Assembly: GCA_032433765.1 (NCBI GenBank)
Contig: JAVIAB010000024.1
Coordinates: forward strand, 14,132,126-14,196,125
DNA from: Megaustenia siamemsis
Taxonomy: Eukaryota; Mollusca; Gastropoda; Stylommatophora; Ariophantidae
Length of the DNA: 64,000 nucleotides
Direction of reading: 5' to 3'
Shown: positions 31,563-41,869 of the stretch, in pieces
How positions within the stretch are numbered: position 1 is the stretch's first letter
How the letters are laid out: every line of letters starts with the position of its first letter
Translations under genes and position numbers: made by a program
Notes under the pieces: model-generated
What the model saw: only the letters and a program-made list of their open reading frames with translations
The model's database searches: none
What the model was told of the DNA's origin: nothing

Positions 31563-32435
31563 TCTTCTTCTGCCTTTCAGCTCACTGTGGAGCATAGGTC
31601 TTCAACAAACACTTTCCAAGTCGTTCTGTTTCTTAAGATCATGCCATGTCTTCCTCATCATCGTCATCAATCTGTCTTCTCCAATAATATGTTGGTCTTC
31701 CTCTATGTCTTTACCCCTGGTGATTCCAAAAAAGGGCCTATTGTGTAATACTCTCAGTTGGCTTCGCAGTGTGTGCCCTATCCAGCGCCATCGCCTTCTC
31801 TGTATCTCTTTATCCACTGGTATTTCACTGGTACATTTCCATAATTCTATGTTAGTGATTTTATTCTGCCATTTCCATCATTTTATTCTGCGTAAGCATC
31901 CATTAATGAAAGTATGTATCTTCATGATTGTCAATTTTGTTGTTCTCCATTTTTTACAGCCATATAATAAGACTGACTTAAAATTGGAGTTGAACATTTT
32001 GATAAAATTTTCATAATTAAAAAATTTTTGGTAATTTCCTAGTTTGATCAGATATATTATTTCAGTTTGGAAGAGTGATGTCCCCTAAAATATGTCTGCC
32101 AAAATACAGTGGTTCTACGCATTCTTGGCGTTGGGGTCATTACGCTTCGATCAGAAGATCATAATTAGGCCGAGTGGCGTCGTTTTTGTCACGCGTTATA
32201 ATATATTTATAAATATTTAACACTAAAGCTAAACCTAACCCCTGGACCCAACGCCCAATCAACAGATACTCCGAAATGATTACATGCCAGCGTAATGACC
32301 CCAACGCCAAGAATGCGTAGAACCACTGTATTTTGGCAGACATATTTTAGGGGACATCACTCTTCCAACTGAAATAATATATCTGATCAAACTAGGAAAT
32401 TACAAATTTTTTTATAAACAAATAATTATAAATAA
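31563..32435 (-). mobile_element. LINE-delta containing a MITE, 12-bp TSD
   Basis: Minus copy whose 3' end is CTTCTTCTGCC (complement of the GAA tail), followed by the terminal FVEDL-type codons and a [20 protein letters not shown] segment. A 12-bp duplication ATATTAGCCACA lies at 31551-31562 and 32436-32447. It encloses both the LINE and the foldback element at 32031-32403, so the MITE landed in the LINE later. Confidence 0.88.
32031..32403. mobile_element. Foldback MITE with ~115-bp inverted repeats
   Basis: Arms 32031-32145 and 32290-32403 are near-perfect inverted copies (one length difference). Each begins, reading inward, GTAATTTCCTAGTTTGATCA and ends ...GGGGTCATTACGC. The loop is 144 bp, with no coding capacity. 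Flanking AAATTTTT on both sides may be an 8-bp duplication but lies in A/T runs. Superfamily not assigned; the arms do not match the DD83E ends. Confidence 0.92.
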
Positions 32436-32447
32436 ATATTAGCCACA

Positions 32448-32860
32448 CAGTCGCAAATAATTCATAAAGTTGGACACAAGCTATAAGTTTAGAACCATTG
32501 AGACATGACATAACGATGTAAACTTGACTGACAGAGGTAATATGGGCAGGCCAACATGGCAATCAGCCAATGAGTGAGCGACACGTTTCAGCGATACAAA
32601 TAAGAGTTGCCCGTTATATACGCTAGACTTATCGTACTGCGGATTCCAATGGCAAAATGCACGATCAGGTACATCGTTATACGATCCATTTTGGCAAGGA
32701 AAAAGGAAATCTCTGATTGAATAAATATAGAGATAGAAATATACACAAGGGAGGTAACTGCAAGGCTCGTATTAATTCATTCATTTTATTTTCCACTCGG
32801 ACAGACGACGGCACATCGTGCGCAAGTCATAGATCTTCATAATTGAAGATTAGCTGCTAA
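32448..32860. other. No recognisable feature
   Basis: Unique-looking sequence between LINE-delta and SINE-B. Confidence 0.4.
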
Positions 32861-32870
32861 TTTTTGCAGG

Positions 32871-33210
32871 TACCCATTTCTGCCAACGGGTGGGTCGACC
32901 GTGGGGGTATTTTGTTTTTTTTTCCAACCACGAGTACAACTCACACTGCTCCCAGCGGGAATCGAACACGGGTTGTCCGAACTCGGTAGTCCAGTCGGGT
33001 GGTGGTCCCACCTCGGCAACCGAGGTACCGAGAAATGGGTACCAGGGTATTACCCTGGGAAGGTGAGGAATGTTGCTTCGCATCTGAGTTTCGATGCTTG
33101 AGGCGACACTATCCAGAAATTTACGAACATTTCTGGATAGGCGGCCGTGCACATATGGGTGTAGACTCGCGTGCTAAGACGCCGGTTCAAGTCTCGTACT
33201 TTACCTTTAC
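32871..33210 (+). mobile_element. SINE-B with inverted 5' half
   Basis: The left part (32871-33020) is the SINE-B head in minus orientation (GGGAATCGAACACGGGTTG box B complement). The right part (about 33028-33210) is the 3' half in plus orientation, ending CGTACTTTACCTTTAC. The junction repeats AGAAATGGGTA in both halves. TTTTTGCAGG (32861-32870) and TTTTTGAAGG (33211-33220) bound the whole as one insertion. Confidence 0.88.
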
Positions 33211-33220
33211 TTTTTGAAGG

Positions 33221-33470
33221 TCATGGTCGTTTCTTAGTCCCATGTTTGAGCCTTACCTAGTAATTTGTTCTGCTTGACGATTCTCTTGTTTTGTCTTGTT
33301 TTCTTTTACCATATTATGTTCACATAAATATTTGGTGTGGAAGTCTTTCTTCATTCATTCTCAGCACATCACCGATGTATTTTCAACGCTTTCTTGTAAA
33401 GCTCGGAACGTATTATCTACTTTAGATTCGTCTCTTATCTGTTCATTTGGTTGTTTGCGTTCGCCCGATG
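33221..33470 (-). mobile_element. LINE-theta, C-terminal fragment (copy 1)
   Basis: Matches 46.66-46.87 kb: CTTAGTCCCATG, TTCTTCATTCATTCT, TTGTAAAGCTCG. In the other copy the minus strand reads RRWRIIGHGIRMNEEGFPQQ; this copy is more decayed. Confidence 0.6.
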
Positions 33471-33840
33471 ACTAAAGTATTCTAGAGTATCGTGGTAGGC
33501 TAGAATATTGCTCTTCATCATCCGCCCTTACAAGGACGTAGTGGACGTGTCTGCGTTGTGTTGTGGTTTGCAGTATAACTGTTATATTTGCGCCTTTCGG
33601 CCCAACACATCCGACTTCAGCACGACATTTTTGAATACCGGGTTGTCTTCCCTCTTCAATCCCTGCACGCTTGGCCAGACTAGACAGGTTAGTCTGTTAC
33701 TGGAGGCACCGCGGAGAGGTGGAGCAGGGTCTGGATGGTTTTGGTTCACCGATCCTGGCGCAAGCCTTCAGCTGTGGGTCGCTGACAACTTCCAGCTCTG
33801 GTTCTGGGAGCCGCGCCTTCGCCTCCATCTGTTCATTTGA
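33471..33840 (+). mobile_element. Repeat E (copy 1)
   Basis: About 370 bp shared with 47.10-47.48 kb (minus) and partly 45.37-45.58 kb (plus). Blocks include GCGTTCGCCCGATGACTAAA, AAGGACGTAGTGGACGTGTC, CAGTATAACTGTTATATTTG and CTTGGCCAGACTAGACAGG. GC-richer than its surroundings. Class unknown; no coding or tRNA-like motif seen. Confidence 0.78.
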
Positions 33841-34019
33841 ATTGTATTCTTTCCAGCTCATGCTTGAGATCCTACATATACATTTATTTTCAAATGCGTT
33901 TCATTTCCTATGTAAAGTCTTGGTATAAATTCAGTCAAGTAAAACAAAATATTAGTTAAATGTATACGCCTTTGAGGAGAGACAAGAACAAAACATAAAC
34001 ACAATAATGCAAAATAAGC

Positions 34020-34395
34020 ATTCTCTATCAATCAATAAGTGACTAATTGAGTGAGCAAATGACAGTCAGGTTCAGGGAAATGAATAAATTGATAATTTAG
34101 TAACCGAAAAATTGATTCAGTAACCGTCAGGTGGATGACTGAGTAACTGATTGAATGACTTAGTTAATTACGGACTGAATCTGTGTAACTGACTGAATGA
34201 CTTAGTTAATTACGGACTGAATCTGTGTAACTGACTTTCTAAAAAAAAAAGTGTGACGAATTGATGAGATGATTGTCTGAGTGATTCAATAAATCATTGA
34301 TTTATAATAACTCTCATAAGGGGGAAATCAAACACGACGACGTCATTCATAAGTCAGTCAAACCGCCAATTTTTAGAATGGAATTGAACTGATAA
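34020..34395. repeat. Degenerate GACTGAATGA array, left part
   Basis: Loose repeats of (GT)GACTGAATGA; one 42-bp unit (GACTTAGTTAATTACGG, CTGAATCTGTGTAAC) is duplicated at about 34151-34235. The last 85 bp (ACTCTCATAAGGGG, AACACGACGACGTCATTC) recur at 35340-35425 on the other side of the SINE-A. Confidence 0.7.
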
Positions 34396-35225
34396 AAAAA
34401 AAGTAAAGAGCCCCATCACGCCAAGTGGCGTATAGGGAATATGGTGTTCATCATCATCATCAAGTACCGAGCCTGCTGGCATAGGCGATCATGTCTCTCC
34501 ACAACTTTCGATCACGACAGTTATTTATCATTTCTATTGTTGACCTTCTGCCAAGCTATTCTCTTAAACTGTCTGGTATATTTTCTCTTTGGTTTCCACT
34601 ATCCCTTCGTCCCTCAATTTTCCCAGTTGTTACAATATATTCCAGTTGTTCTCTTCTCATTACATGGCCCAAAAAAATGACGATTGTTACTTCCTAATAT
34701 TGGAAATTATCTATATTTATGCTTTGGCCTCTTTCAGAACGTTTTCATTACCCTTCTTAGCTGTCCATGGTATTCTCAACATTCTTCTGTAAAACCACAT
34801 GTCTACAGACTCAAGTGATTTTCTTGTTTGTTGTTCTATTGTCCATGATTCACATCCATATGTTAAGACCGGATCTACATAACATTTAAGAGCTCTTTTT
34901 TTTTTTGTTTCTGTTGTCAAAAATGGATTGCATAGTATTTTCCTCACTGGTTGGAAAACTGCTTTTGTCTGAGCCATTCTGCATCTCACCTGAGGTTAAC
35001 AAAGTTCTGTAAAATATGGTGTTAGTGACCATAAATTGTACAGACCTTCAGCACACGATTTTTTGGGGTAATTTGGTCGGTATTACGCCCGTGCCGCTTT
35101 ACTTTCCCAGAAAAAATCCGGTACCTATTTAAGGCCGAGTGAACCCGAAAGCCGTCGGTTGGGATCGAATCCTACCTCTTGTCATTTGTATTCCAGTTCA
35201 CTAACCACTGAGCTATTGCGGCTTC
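34396..35225 (-). mobile_element. SINE-A split by LINE-alpha
   Basis: Minus-strand SINE-A in two parts. 34396-34448 holds the 3' end with CATCACGCCAAGTGGCGTAT; 35013-35225 holds the body and head with GTTGGGATCGAATCCTACC box B and GAGCTATTGCGGC box A regions. The SINE itself interrupts the GACTGAATGA array. Confidence 0.88.
34449..35012 (-). mobile_element. LINE-alpha in SINE-A, 11-bp TSD
   Basis: 5'-truncated minus copy, (CAT)n at the left. It encodes RCRMAQTKAVFQ, VLTYGCESWTIEQQTRKSLE, MWFYRRMLRIPWTAKKGNEN and beyond, with frameshifts. A perfect duplication AATATGGTGTT lies at 34438-34448 and 35013-35023. Confidence 0.93.
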
Positions 35226-35430
35226 CTCGATGATTAACCGTCGTGTGACTGTTTAAATGATTGCGTGACTAAATGACAGAATCGATGGATGAACCAGTAA
35301 GTCAGTGACTGATAGAGCTGGTGCATAATTGAGTCAAATAACTCTCATAAGGGGGAATCAAACACGACAACGTCATTCAGAAGTCAGTCAACCCGGCAAT
35401 TTTGAGATTGGGAACTGATGGGATCAAATT
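35226..35430. repeat. Degenerate GACTGAATGA array, right part
   Basis: Continues the array of 34.0-34.4 kb right of the SINE-A. 35340-35425 duplicates 34314-34400 (ACTCTCATAAGGGG, GTCATTCAKAAGTCAGTCAA) at roughly 90% by eye. Confidence 0.65.
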
Positions 35431-35566
35431 AAACCGTAGCTTTTAGCGCAGCACGTCCCACGCAGCGTGTTGCCCTTACGTCCACGCACGCCCAGCCTTC
35501 CCACTCCAAACTCCCATCATACCTCAAAAGAGGATCATCGCTGTAACAAAGATTATTTTCAAACTA

Positions 35567-35881
35567 GGGGGACTGGTTGGTCTCGAGGCAAGACACCGGC
35601 CTCGAGAAAGAGAGGTTGTGGGTTCAAATCCCGGCTACACCGGTTGGGATTTTTATTTATGATTTCTCACTGCGGCAACCAGCCCTGGTCTCAGCAACGA
35701 GGCCCGGCTTGAAACGTCAATTACTCATCGACGGAAAAAAATATTAGTACCTCCGAAGTCGGAGTTATCTGCCTGTGCACACGTCAGCCAGGGAAAAAAA
35801 TGGATTAACACGCAAAATTCAGTTCCTAGTCTCTAGGGACTTCGTCAGAGGTAAAATCTGGCTAACGGAAAAAAAAAAAAA
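35567..35881 (+). mobile_element. SINE-C, complete, tRNA-Leu/Ser-like head
   Basis: A 315-bp element bounded by TTCAAACTA (35558-35566, 35882-35890). The head has GGACTGGTTGGTCTCGAGGC, a possible long variable arm, and the box B GGGTTCAAATCCC. The body includes TTCGTCAGAGG and the element ends in a poly-A run. Poly-A and head separate it from SINE-A and SINE-B. Confidence 0.88.
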
Positions 35882-35890
35882 TTCAAACTA

Positions 35891-36159
35891 ATCAAAGAAA
35901 TAGGATACTACTACTTTGTTTCTTCTTCTTCTACTACTTCTTCTTGTTCGTCTGTGTACACCCTAAGAGTCCATTATTAACAAGTTCAAAGAAAGACGCG
36001 TCAGCTCAAAGTTTGGTGATGTTCCAACACAGCTTGTCGCGATATGGGACAGGTGATGGCCACAAGAGCATTTATAGTTAATAATATATTTGGCATGGTT
36101 ATAGTAGATGTTCATGACAGGGCAAAATATCCAACTTAACTGTCCTGCAACGTGCTAAG
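35891..36159. other. Unique spacer with CTT/ACT microsatellite
   Basis: Short (TAC)n and (CTT)n runs at 35909-35950; nothing else seen. Confidence 0.4.
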
Positions 36160-37580
36160 ACTCCAACTGTCATGTCGATGCTCGGATGTCAAAAACTAAG
36201 ATGGCTGGGTCAAGTCCATAAAATGGAAGAAAAACGCATCCCCAAGCAAATACTATATGGTGAAATAATACACGGAGAAAGACAAATCGGCAGACCTAAA
36301 CTACGATATAGAGGTATATCTGTAAATCATCTCTGAATGAGTTCTCCATATGTGAATATGACTATGAACATCTGGCAAGTGATCGCACATCATGGAGAGA
36401 ATGTATAAGGAATGGTATGACATCATCTCAAGTGCCGTTAGAACATCGGAAGGTCTGTCAAAATGGTTTCAGGTTACAACAGGTGTAAGACAAGGATGCG
36501 TCCTCTCACCACTCTTCTTCTTATATATGGAAACTTATTCAGGAAAAAACCAACAATAAGGAAACATCAAATAATAACATAGAGGTAGAAAACTCCAACA
36601 TCAACGAGCTACTATTCGCAGATGACCAATGCCTAATATATGAGGATGAAAACCTACTACAACAGCATTTAACATCTCTAGATAAAAGCTGCACAAACTA
36701 CACTATGAAAATTAACACAGCAAAAACAGAGGCTATGAGAATAAGCAAATTAAGACACCCATTAAAAATTAAGATCAAAGATAAAGAAATAAAACAAGTA
36801 GAAGAATTCAAGTATTTGGGCACAATGTTCACAGAAGATGGAAAACTAGGCAGAGAAATTGACATGAGAATACAAAAAGCAAATGCTGTCATATACCAGC
36901 ATTCACCATTGTTAAGACATCCAAACATTTCTATAACAGCTAAACAACAAATGATAAATAGCATTTTCATACCAACTTTGTGCTATGAAAGTCAAACATG
37001 GATCCTTTCTAAATCCCATTTAAGAAATGTGAGATGTGATGCTTGAGAAAAGTAACAAACAACACAAGAAGAGATAGAATACCAAATGAAAGCATAAGAA
37101 AAATGGTAGAAACTAAACCCTGCCAGGAATATATAGAACAACAACAACTTAAATGGTTTGGCCACCTGGTCAGAATGAATCCTTACCAGTCACCATCAAG
37201 GGCGTTCTTCTCGAGAATGCATGGAAAAAGACCAAGAGGAAGACCCAGAAGAAGATGGATAGATGCAGTGACAGAGACATGTAACAACAAAGGAAAATCA
37301 CTAATTCGGACAGTTCGAGCAGCTCAATAACGACAAATGATATAACCACGGCACCTTTTAGGTATCAGTGAAAAGAGAAAAGAAGAAGAAGAAGAAGAAG
37401 AACAATATGACATCATTTGAGACTATGCTAAGGCAAAACTTAGAAGAGAAAAGACTAATGAAAAAGAGGATGGAAAAAGTGGATGGAAAAAGCTGTGGAT
37501 CAGTGGGTCTGACTTGTTCATCCTGTGGCCGTGTCCGTTTGACAAACATTGATAGAATTACTACGAGAGAAGCTGTTTGA
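36160..37580 (+). mobile_element. LINE-eta C-terminus, split by LINE-epsilon
   Basis: Part 1 (36160-36426): KLRWLGQVHKMEEKRIPKQI, IIHGERQIGRPKLRYRGI and a W-x-N-V-like terminal region. Part 2 (37417-37580) continues with FETMLRQNLEEKRLMKKRME and the final zinc-finger-like VGLTCSSCGRVRLTNIDR. This (GRPKLR then C-x2-CGR) is a common metazoan LINE C-terminus. It has stops. The final codons continue into a tandem array. Confidence 0.82.
36427..37405 (+). mobile_element. LINE-epsilon with RT active site, 11-bp TSD
   Basis: Bounded by TATGACATCAT at 36416-36426 and 37406-37416. In order: TGVRQGCVLSPLFF (RT motif 4 region), ELLFADDQCLIYEDE with an intact FADD (36614-36625), YTMKINTAKTEAM, EFKYLGTMFTEDGK, FIPTLCYESQTW, then RDRIPNESIRKMVETKPC, QEYIEQQQLKWFGHLVRM, KRPRGRPRRRWIDAV and a (GAA)n tail. 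5'-truncated; frames change near 36555 and 37040. Confidence 0.93.
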
Positions 37581-37772
37581 CAAACATTGATAGAATTACT
37601 ACGAGAGAAGCTGTTTGACAAACATTGATAGAATTACTACGAGAGAAGCTGTTTGACAAACATTGATAGAATTACTACGAGGGAAGCTGTTTGACAAACA
37701 CTGATAGAATTACTACGAGAGAAGCTGTTTGACAAACATTGATAGAATTACTACGAGAGAAGCTGTTTGACA
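37539..37772. repeat. 38-bp minisatellite from LINE-eta terminal codons
   Basis: Six units of TTGACAAACATTGATAGAAT followed by TACTACGAGAGAAGCTGT. The first unit is the in-frame end of LINE-eta (LTNIDRITTREAV then stop). One unit has GGGAAG and ACACTG variants; the others are almost identical. Confidence 0.92.
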
Positions 37773-37832
37773 CAAACAAAATCTAAAATGATGCACAATA
37801 GACTCCACTAGACCGTCTGATAAGACGAAAAT

Positions 37833-37836
<4 letters not shown>

Positions 37837-37872
<36 letters not shown>
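37837..37872. repeat. (AT)n microsatellite
   Basis: About 17 AT dinucleotides in a row. Confidence 0.9.
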
Positions 37873-37874
<2 letters not shown>

Positions 37875-37974
37875 GATGTTCAGCAGTCATTTTACATGTG
37901 CAACGGTCACATTCATAAATTCTTATCCATAGAGTCGTGAAAAGGTGAAAGCTACTGAGGTTAGTGGTCTGTGC

Positions 37975-38117
37975 ACACAATGAGCTGTGTTTTTCCATCT
38001 GGATCATGTTTCGATGTTCCCATTTTTTACAATGGGTGATGATATCGTATCAGGTAGGACAGTTCGGCTGTGCTTACTTTCGGTGCGGCTACGCCTTATG
38101 TCTTTTGGTGTGTTCTG
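37975..38117 (-). mobile_element. Repeat G, minus-strand fragment
   Basis: GAGCTGTGTTTTTCCATC, TGATGATATCGTA and GCCTTATGTCTTTTGGTGTG are complements of the middle of repeat G copies 1-3. Diverged. Confidence 0.65.
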
Positions 38118-38737
38118 TGGCTGATTTGACAGTGCTACAATAGACACTTCAGAGAGTATTGTGACATAGATGACAGTGCTACATTAGACACTCCACAGAG
38201 TAAAGTGACATAGATGACAGTGCTACATTAGACACTCCACAGAGTATTGTGACATAGATGACAGTGCTACATTAGATACCCCACAAAGTATAGTGACATA
38301 GATGACAGTGCTACATTAGACACTCCACAGAGTATAGTGACATAGATGACAGTGCTACATTAGACACTCCACAGAGTATAGTGACATAGATGACAGTGCT
38401 ACATTAGACACTCCACAGAGTATAGTGACATAGATGACAGTGCTACATTAGACACTCCACAGAGTATAGTGACATAGATGACAGTGCTACATTAGACACT
38501 CCACAGAGTATAGTGACATAGATGACAGTGCTACATTAGATACCCCACAAAGTATAGTGACATAGATGACAGTGCTACATTAGACACTCCACAGAGTATA
38601 GTGACATAGATGACAGTGCTACATTAGACACTCCACAGAGTATAGTGACATAGATGACAGTGCTACATTAGACACTCCACAGAGTATAGTGACATAGATG
38701 ACAGTGCTACATTAGATACCCCACAAAGTATAGACCT
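38118..38737. repeat. 44-bp minisatellite, ~14 units
   Basis: Units start ACAGTGCTACATTAGACACT and contain CCACAGAGTATAGTGACATA. The period is 44 bp (38173, 38217). A variant with GATACCCCACAAAG recurs near 38275, 38540 and 38715, suggesting a 6- and 4-unit higher order. Diverged units occur at 28.66-29.02 kb. Confidence 0.92.
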
Positions 38738-39207
38738 ACAAAGAAACCAATCTAACGAATAAGAACGTTCTTCGACACACAACTAAAATAAAATTGCCCC
38801 TAGCGAAAGACCAAATCAGGTATTCGCGTTGGCAGAAAGCTCTTTGGTAATTTTTTTTTTTTTTTTTTTGATAATTCCGTTATTAAGAGCCTCTGACCGT
38901 CTTAAGTTTTACGTGTTAATCTGCATCACATGCGCGCGCAGCCAGGCTATAATTAGCAGAAGATGTTCTTTTTTATGTTGGCAATCACGTGATCGATGTA
39001 CTTAATTTGGTGCCTGGAGTTGTCAGGTTGACGCATTGAAGTAGATTAGACATCATTAAAGAAATAGAATTATCGGTCTAGTCCAACATTATTAATAATG
39101 CGATAGCGGTAGGCATTACTGGAAGTTGGTAGATGTACTTTTGAGTTATGGTTGTGATAATCTTCAATCTTTATTATAATGCATTATTATTATTGATTAT
39201 TATCATT
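38738..39207. other. No recognisable feature
   Basis: Unique-looking with a T-run at 38849-38868. Confidence 0.4.
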
Positions 39208-39572
39208 ATCTGGAGGCTGTAGAAATGTGGTTTTACAGAAGAATGTTGAGAATACCATGGACAGCTAAGAAGATGTAATGAAAACGTTCTGAAAGAGGTC
39301 AAAGCAAAAAGAGAGCTCATTTCCAATATTAGGAAGAGACAATCATCATTTGTTGGCCATGTAATGAGAAGAGATCAGCTGGAGTATATTGTAAGAACTG
39401 GGAAAATTGCAGGACGAAGAGATAGAGGGAAGCAAAGAGAAAAGATACCAGACAGCTTAAGAGAATAGCTTGGCAGTAGGTCAACAACAGAAATGATAAA
39501 TAACTGTCGAGATCGAAAGTTGTGGAGAGACATGATCACCAACGTCAGTAGACCCGGTACTTGATGATGATT
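39208..39572 (+). mobile_element. LINE-alpha, 3'-terminal fragment
   Basis: Starts at the MWFYRRMLRIPWTAKK codons (one frameshift after AAG), then GHVMRRDQLEYIVRTGKIAG and the terminal LWRDMITNVSRPGT-like end, closing GTACTTGATGATGATT. It lies in ATT/ATC-rich DNA, so no duplication can be assigned. Confidence 0.82.
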
Positions 39573-39850
39573 ATCATCATCACCATCATCATCAGTATCA
39601 TAATAATAGTAATAATAAGTAGCATTATCATCATTATCTTTATTTTATTACCACGATTATCATCATTATTATAATTATACTTAATATAATCTTCATCAGT
39701 TTCATCGCCATCATCATTATCATCGTCAGTATCTAATCATTATTATAATAATAATTATTATTATTATTGCCAGCAGTATCGTTATTATTATTGTTATTTT
39801 ATTGTGATCAATATAATAATTATAATTATTATTATCAGAATAATTATAGC
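39573..39850. repeat. ATT/ATC-rich microsatellite
   Basis: Imperfect (ATC)n, (ATT)n and (TAA)n runs right of the LINE-alpha tail; similar DNA resumes at 40226-40356. Confidence 0.8.
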
Positions 39851-40225
39851 TATCTTCTTCTTCTACCGTTCAGCTCCCAGTGGAGCATAGGTCTTCAACA
39901 AACACTTTCCAAGTCGTTCTGTTTCTTGCAATTCTTTTAAGATCATTCCATGTCTTCCCCATCATCGTCATCTCTGCTTCTATCTGTTTTCTCCAAAAAT
40001 TCCTTGGTCTTCCTCTTTGTCTTTTCCCCTGGGGATTCCAAAAAGGGCCTGTTGTTTTAATACTCTCAGTTGGCTTCTGCAGTGTGTGTCCTATCCAGCG
40101 CCATCGTCTTCGCTGTATCTCTTTATCCACTGGTGTTTGACTGGTACATTTCCATAATTCTATGTTAGTGATTTTGTCCTGCCATTTCCATCCTTTTATT
40201 CTGCGGAAGCATCCATTAATGAATG
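39851..40225 (-). mobile_element. LINE-delta, best C-terminal copy
   Basis: A 128-codon minus frame (39870-40256) ends at the LINE's own stop: [72 protein letters not shown] and a C-terminus KVFVEDLCSTGS. The 3' tail is (GAA)n (CTTCTTCTTCTACC at the left). The DNA of the last dozen codons is the seed of the 50-55 kb satellite. Confidence 0.9.
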
Positions 40226-40365
40226 ATATTATTATCATTATTATCATAAAAACCATTACTATTATTATTCATTATTATTCATTATTATTATCATTATTTA
40301 TTGTATCGTCACTACCATGATTTCCATTACTAATGCTATTGCTAATAATAATTGTGTTAGAGACA

Positions 40366-40633
40366 TCATCATCATCATGTGCCATACCGGTTGGCTTAAG
40401 CGATCATGTCTCTCCACAATCTTCTATCTACAGTGCATCGTATGAGTTCTGTTGTTGACTGTTTTCCATGCCATGACACCAAGCTATCCAGTATTTTCTC
40501 TCTTTGTCGTCCGCGATCTCTCTTTCCTTTTATTTTTCCAGTTGAAACCAAGTATTCCAACTTTCCTCTTCTCATGATGTGCCCGAAAAATGTTGATTGC
40601 TTCTTTCTGATGTTTTTTAAGAGCTCCATTTTC
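40366..40633 (-). mobile_element. LINE-beta, 3'-terminal fragment
   Basis: Minus copy: (ATC)n at the left, then the complement of the [16 protein letters not shown] end, GKIKGKRDRGRQREKILDSL and KKQSTFFGHIMRRGKLEYLV. Likely duplication TTAGAGACA (40357-40365) and TTAGCGACA (40634-40642), one mismatch. Confidence 0.85.
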
Positions 40634-40642
40634 TTAGCGACA

Positions 40643-41129
40643 AACCAACAAAATAATCATTGGCTACTCCATCATCTAGTGTCTTGTAGGGCAACAACAA
40701 ATTCATCCCATTTCGCACTATCCGTGACCATATATAGAGCAGTACTTTATGTCTTTTTCTTCTCTTCCTCCTATAAGCAATGCTACTAGCGTCGAGGAGA
40801 TACAAAGTTTCGATTCTTGCTCTTAAGGCAGCCTCAAATATTAACGATTGAAGATATTATATGGTTTGTTTATGACTTTGTCGCTCCAACGTAGTTCTCC
40901 AGGTCTGACCTACACTGTTGATACTTGTTTCCTCTGTCCTTAGCATATTTGTTTTTCCGTCCTCTTATCTCCTGTGGCAAATTCAACAATCTCGTCATCT
41001 ACAATACATCACATTCAACAATAAACTCACATACAGTGTAAAACTCACATACAGTGTAAAACTCACATAAAACAATTTCTCACATACAACAAAAAAACCC
41101 ACATACAATATTAACCTCAAATGTGAAAC
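40643..41129. other. No gene; decayed CACATACA repeats at right
   Basis: Unique-looking to 40985. CTCACATACAGTGTAAAA-type short repeats follow at 41025-41110. Confidence 0.4.
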
Positions 41130-41845
41130 CAGTAGGCAACGACCCTTTCACCTCACATCCCTCAGGTAACATAGTAACCTCTCATTCCCTCCAATCCCTC
41201 ACGTAACACATTAATCTCTCATTCCCTCCAATCCCTCACGTAACACAGTAACCTCTCATTCCCTCCAATCCCTCACGTAACACAGTAACATCTCATGCCC
41301 TCCAATCCCTCACGTAACACAGTAACATCTCATGCCCTCCAATCCCTCACGTAACACAGTAACCTCTCATTCCCTCCAATCCCTCACGTAACACAGTAAC
41401 ATCTCATTACCTCCAATCCCTCACGTAACACAGTAACCTCTCATTCCCTCCAATCTCTCACGTAACACAGTAACATCTCATTACCTCCAATCCCTCACGT
41501 AACACAGTAACATCTCATTACCTCCAATCCCTCACGTAACACAGTAACCTCTCATTCCCTCCAATCCCTCACGTAACACAGTAACCTCTCATTCCCTCCA
41601 ATCCCTCACGTAACACAGTAACCTCTCATTACCTCCAATCCATCACGTAACACAGTAACCTCTCATTCCCTCCAATCCCTCACGTAACACAGTAACCTCT
41701 CATTCCCTCCAATCCCTCACGTAACACAGTAACCTCTCATTCCCTCCAATCCCTCACGTAACACAGTAACCTCTCATTCCCTCCAATCCCTCACGTAACA
41801 CAGTAACCTCTCATTCCCTCCAATCCCTCACGTAACACAATTATT
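41130..41845. repeat. 37-bp minisatellite, ~19 units
   Basis: Units contain CTCATTCCCTCCAATCCCTC and ACGTAACACAGTAACCT. The 37-bp period is exact at 41221 and 41258. Variants CATGCCC and CATTACC are clustered at 41290-41530. Confidence 0.93.
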
Positions 41846-41869
41846 CCTCATCCTACCCTCCTGTTAAAC

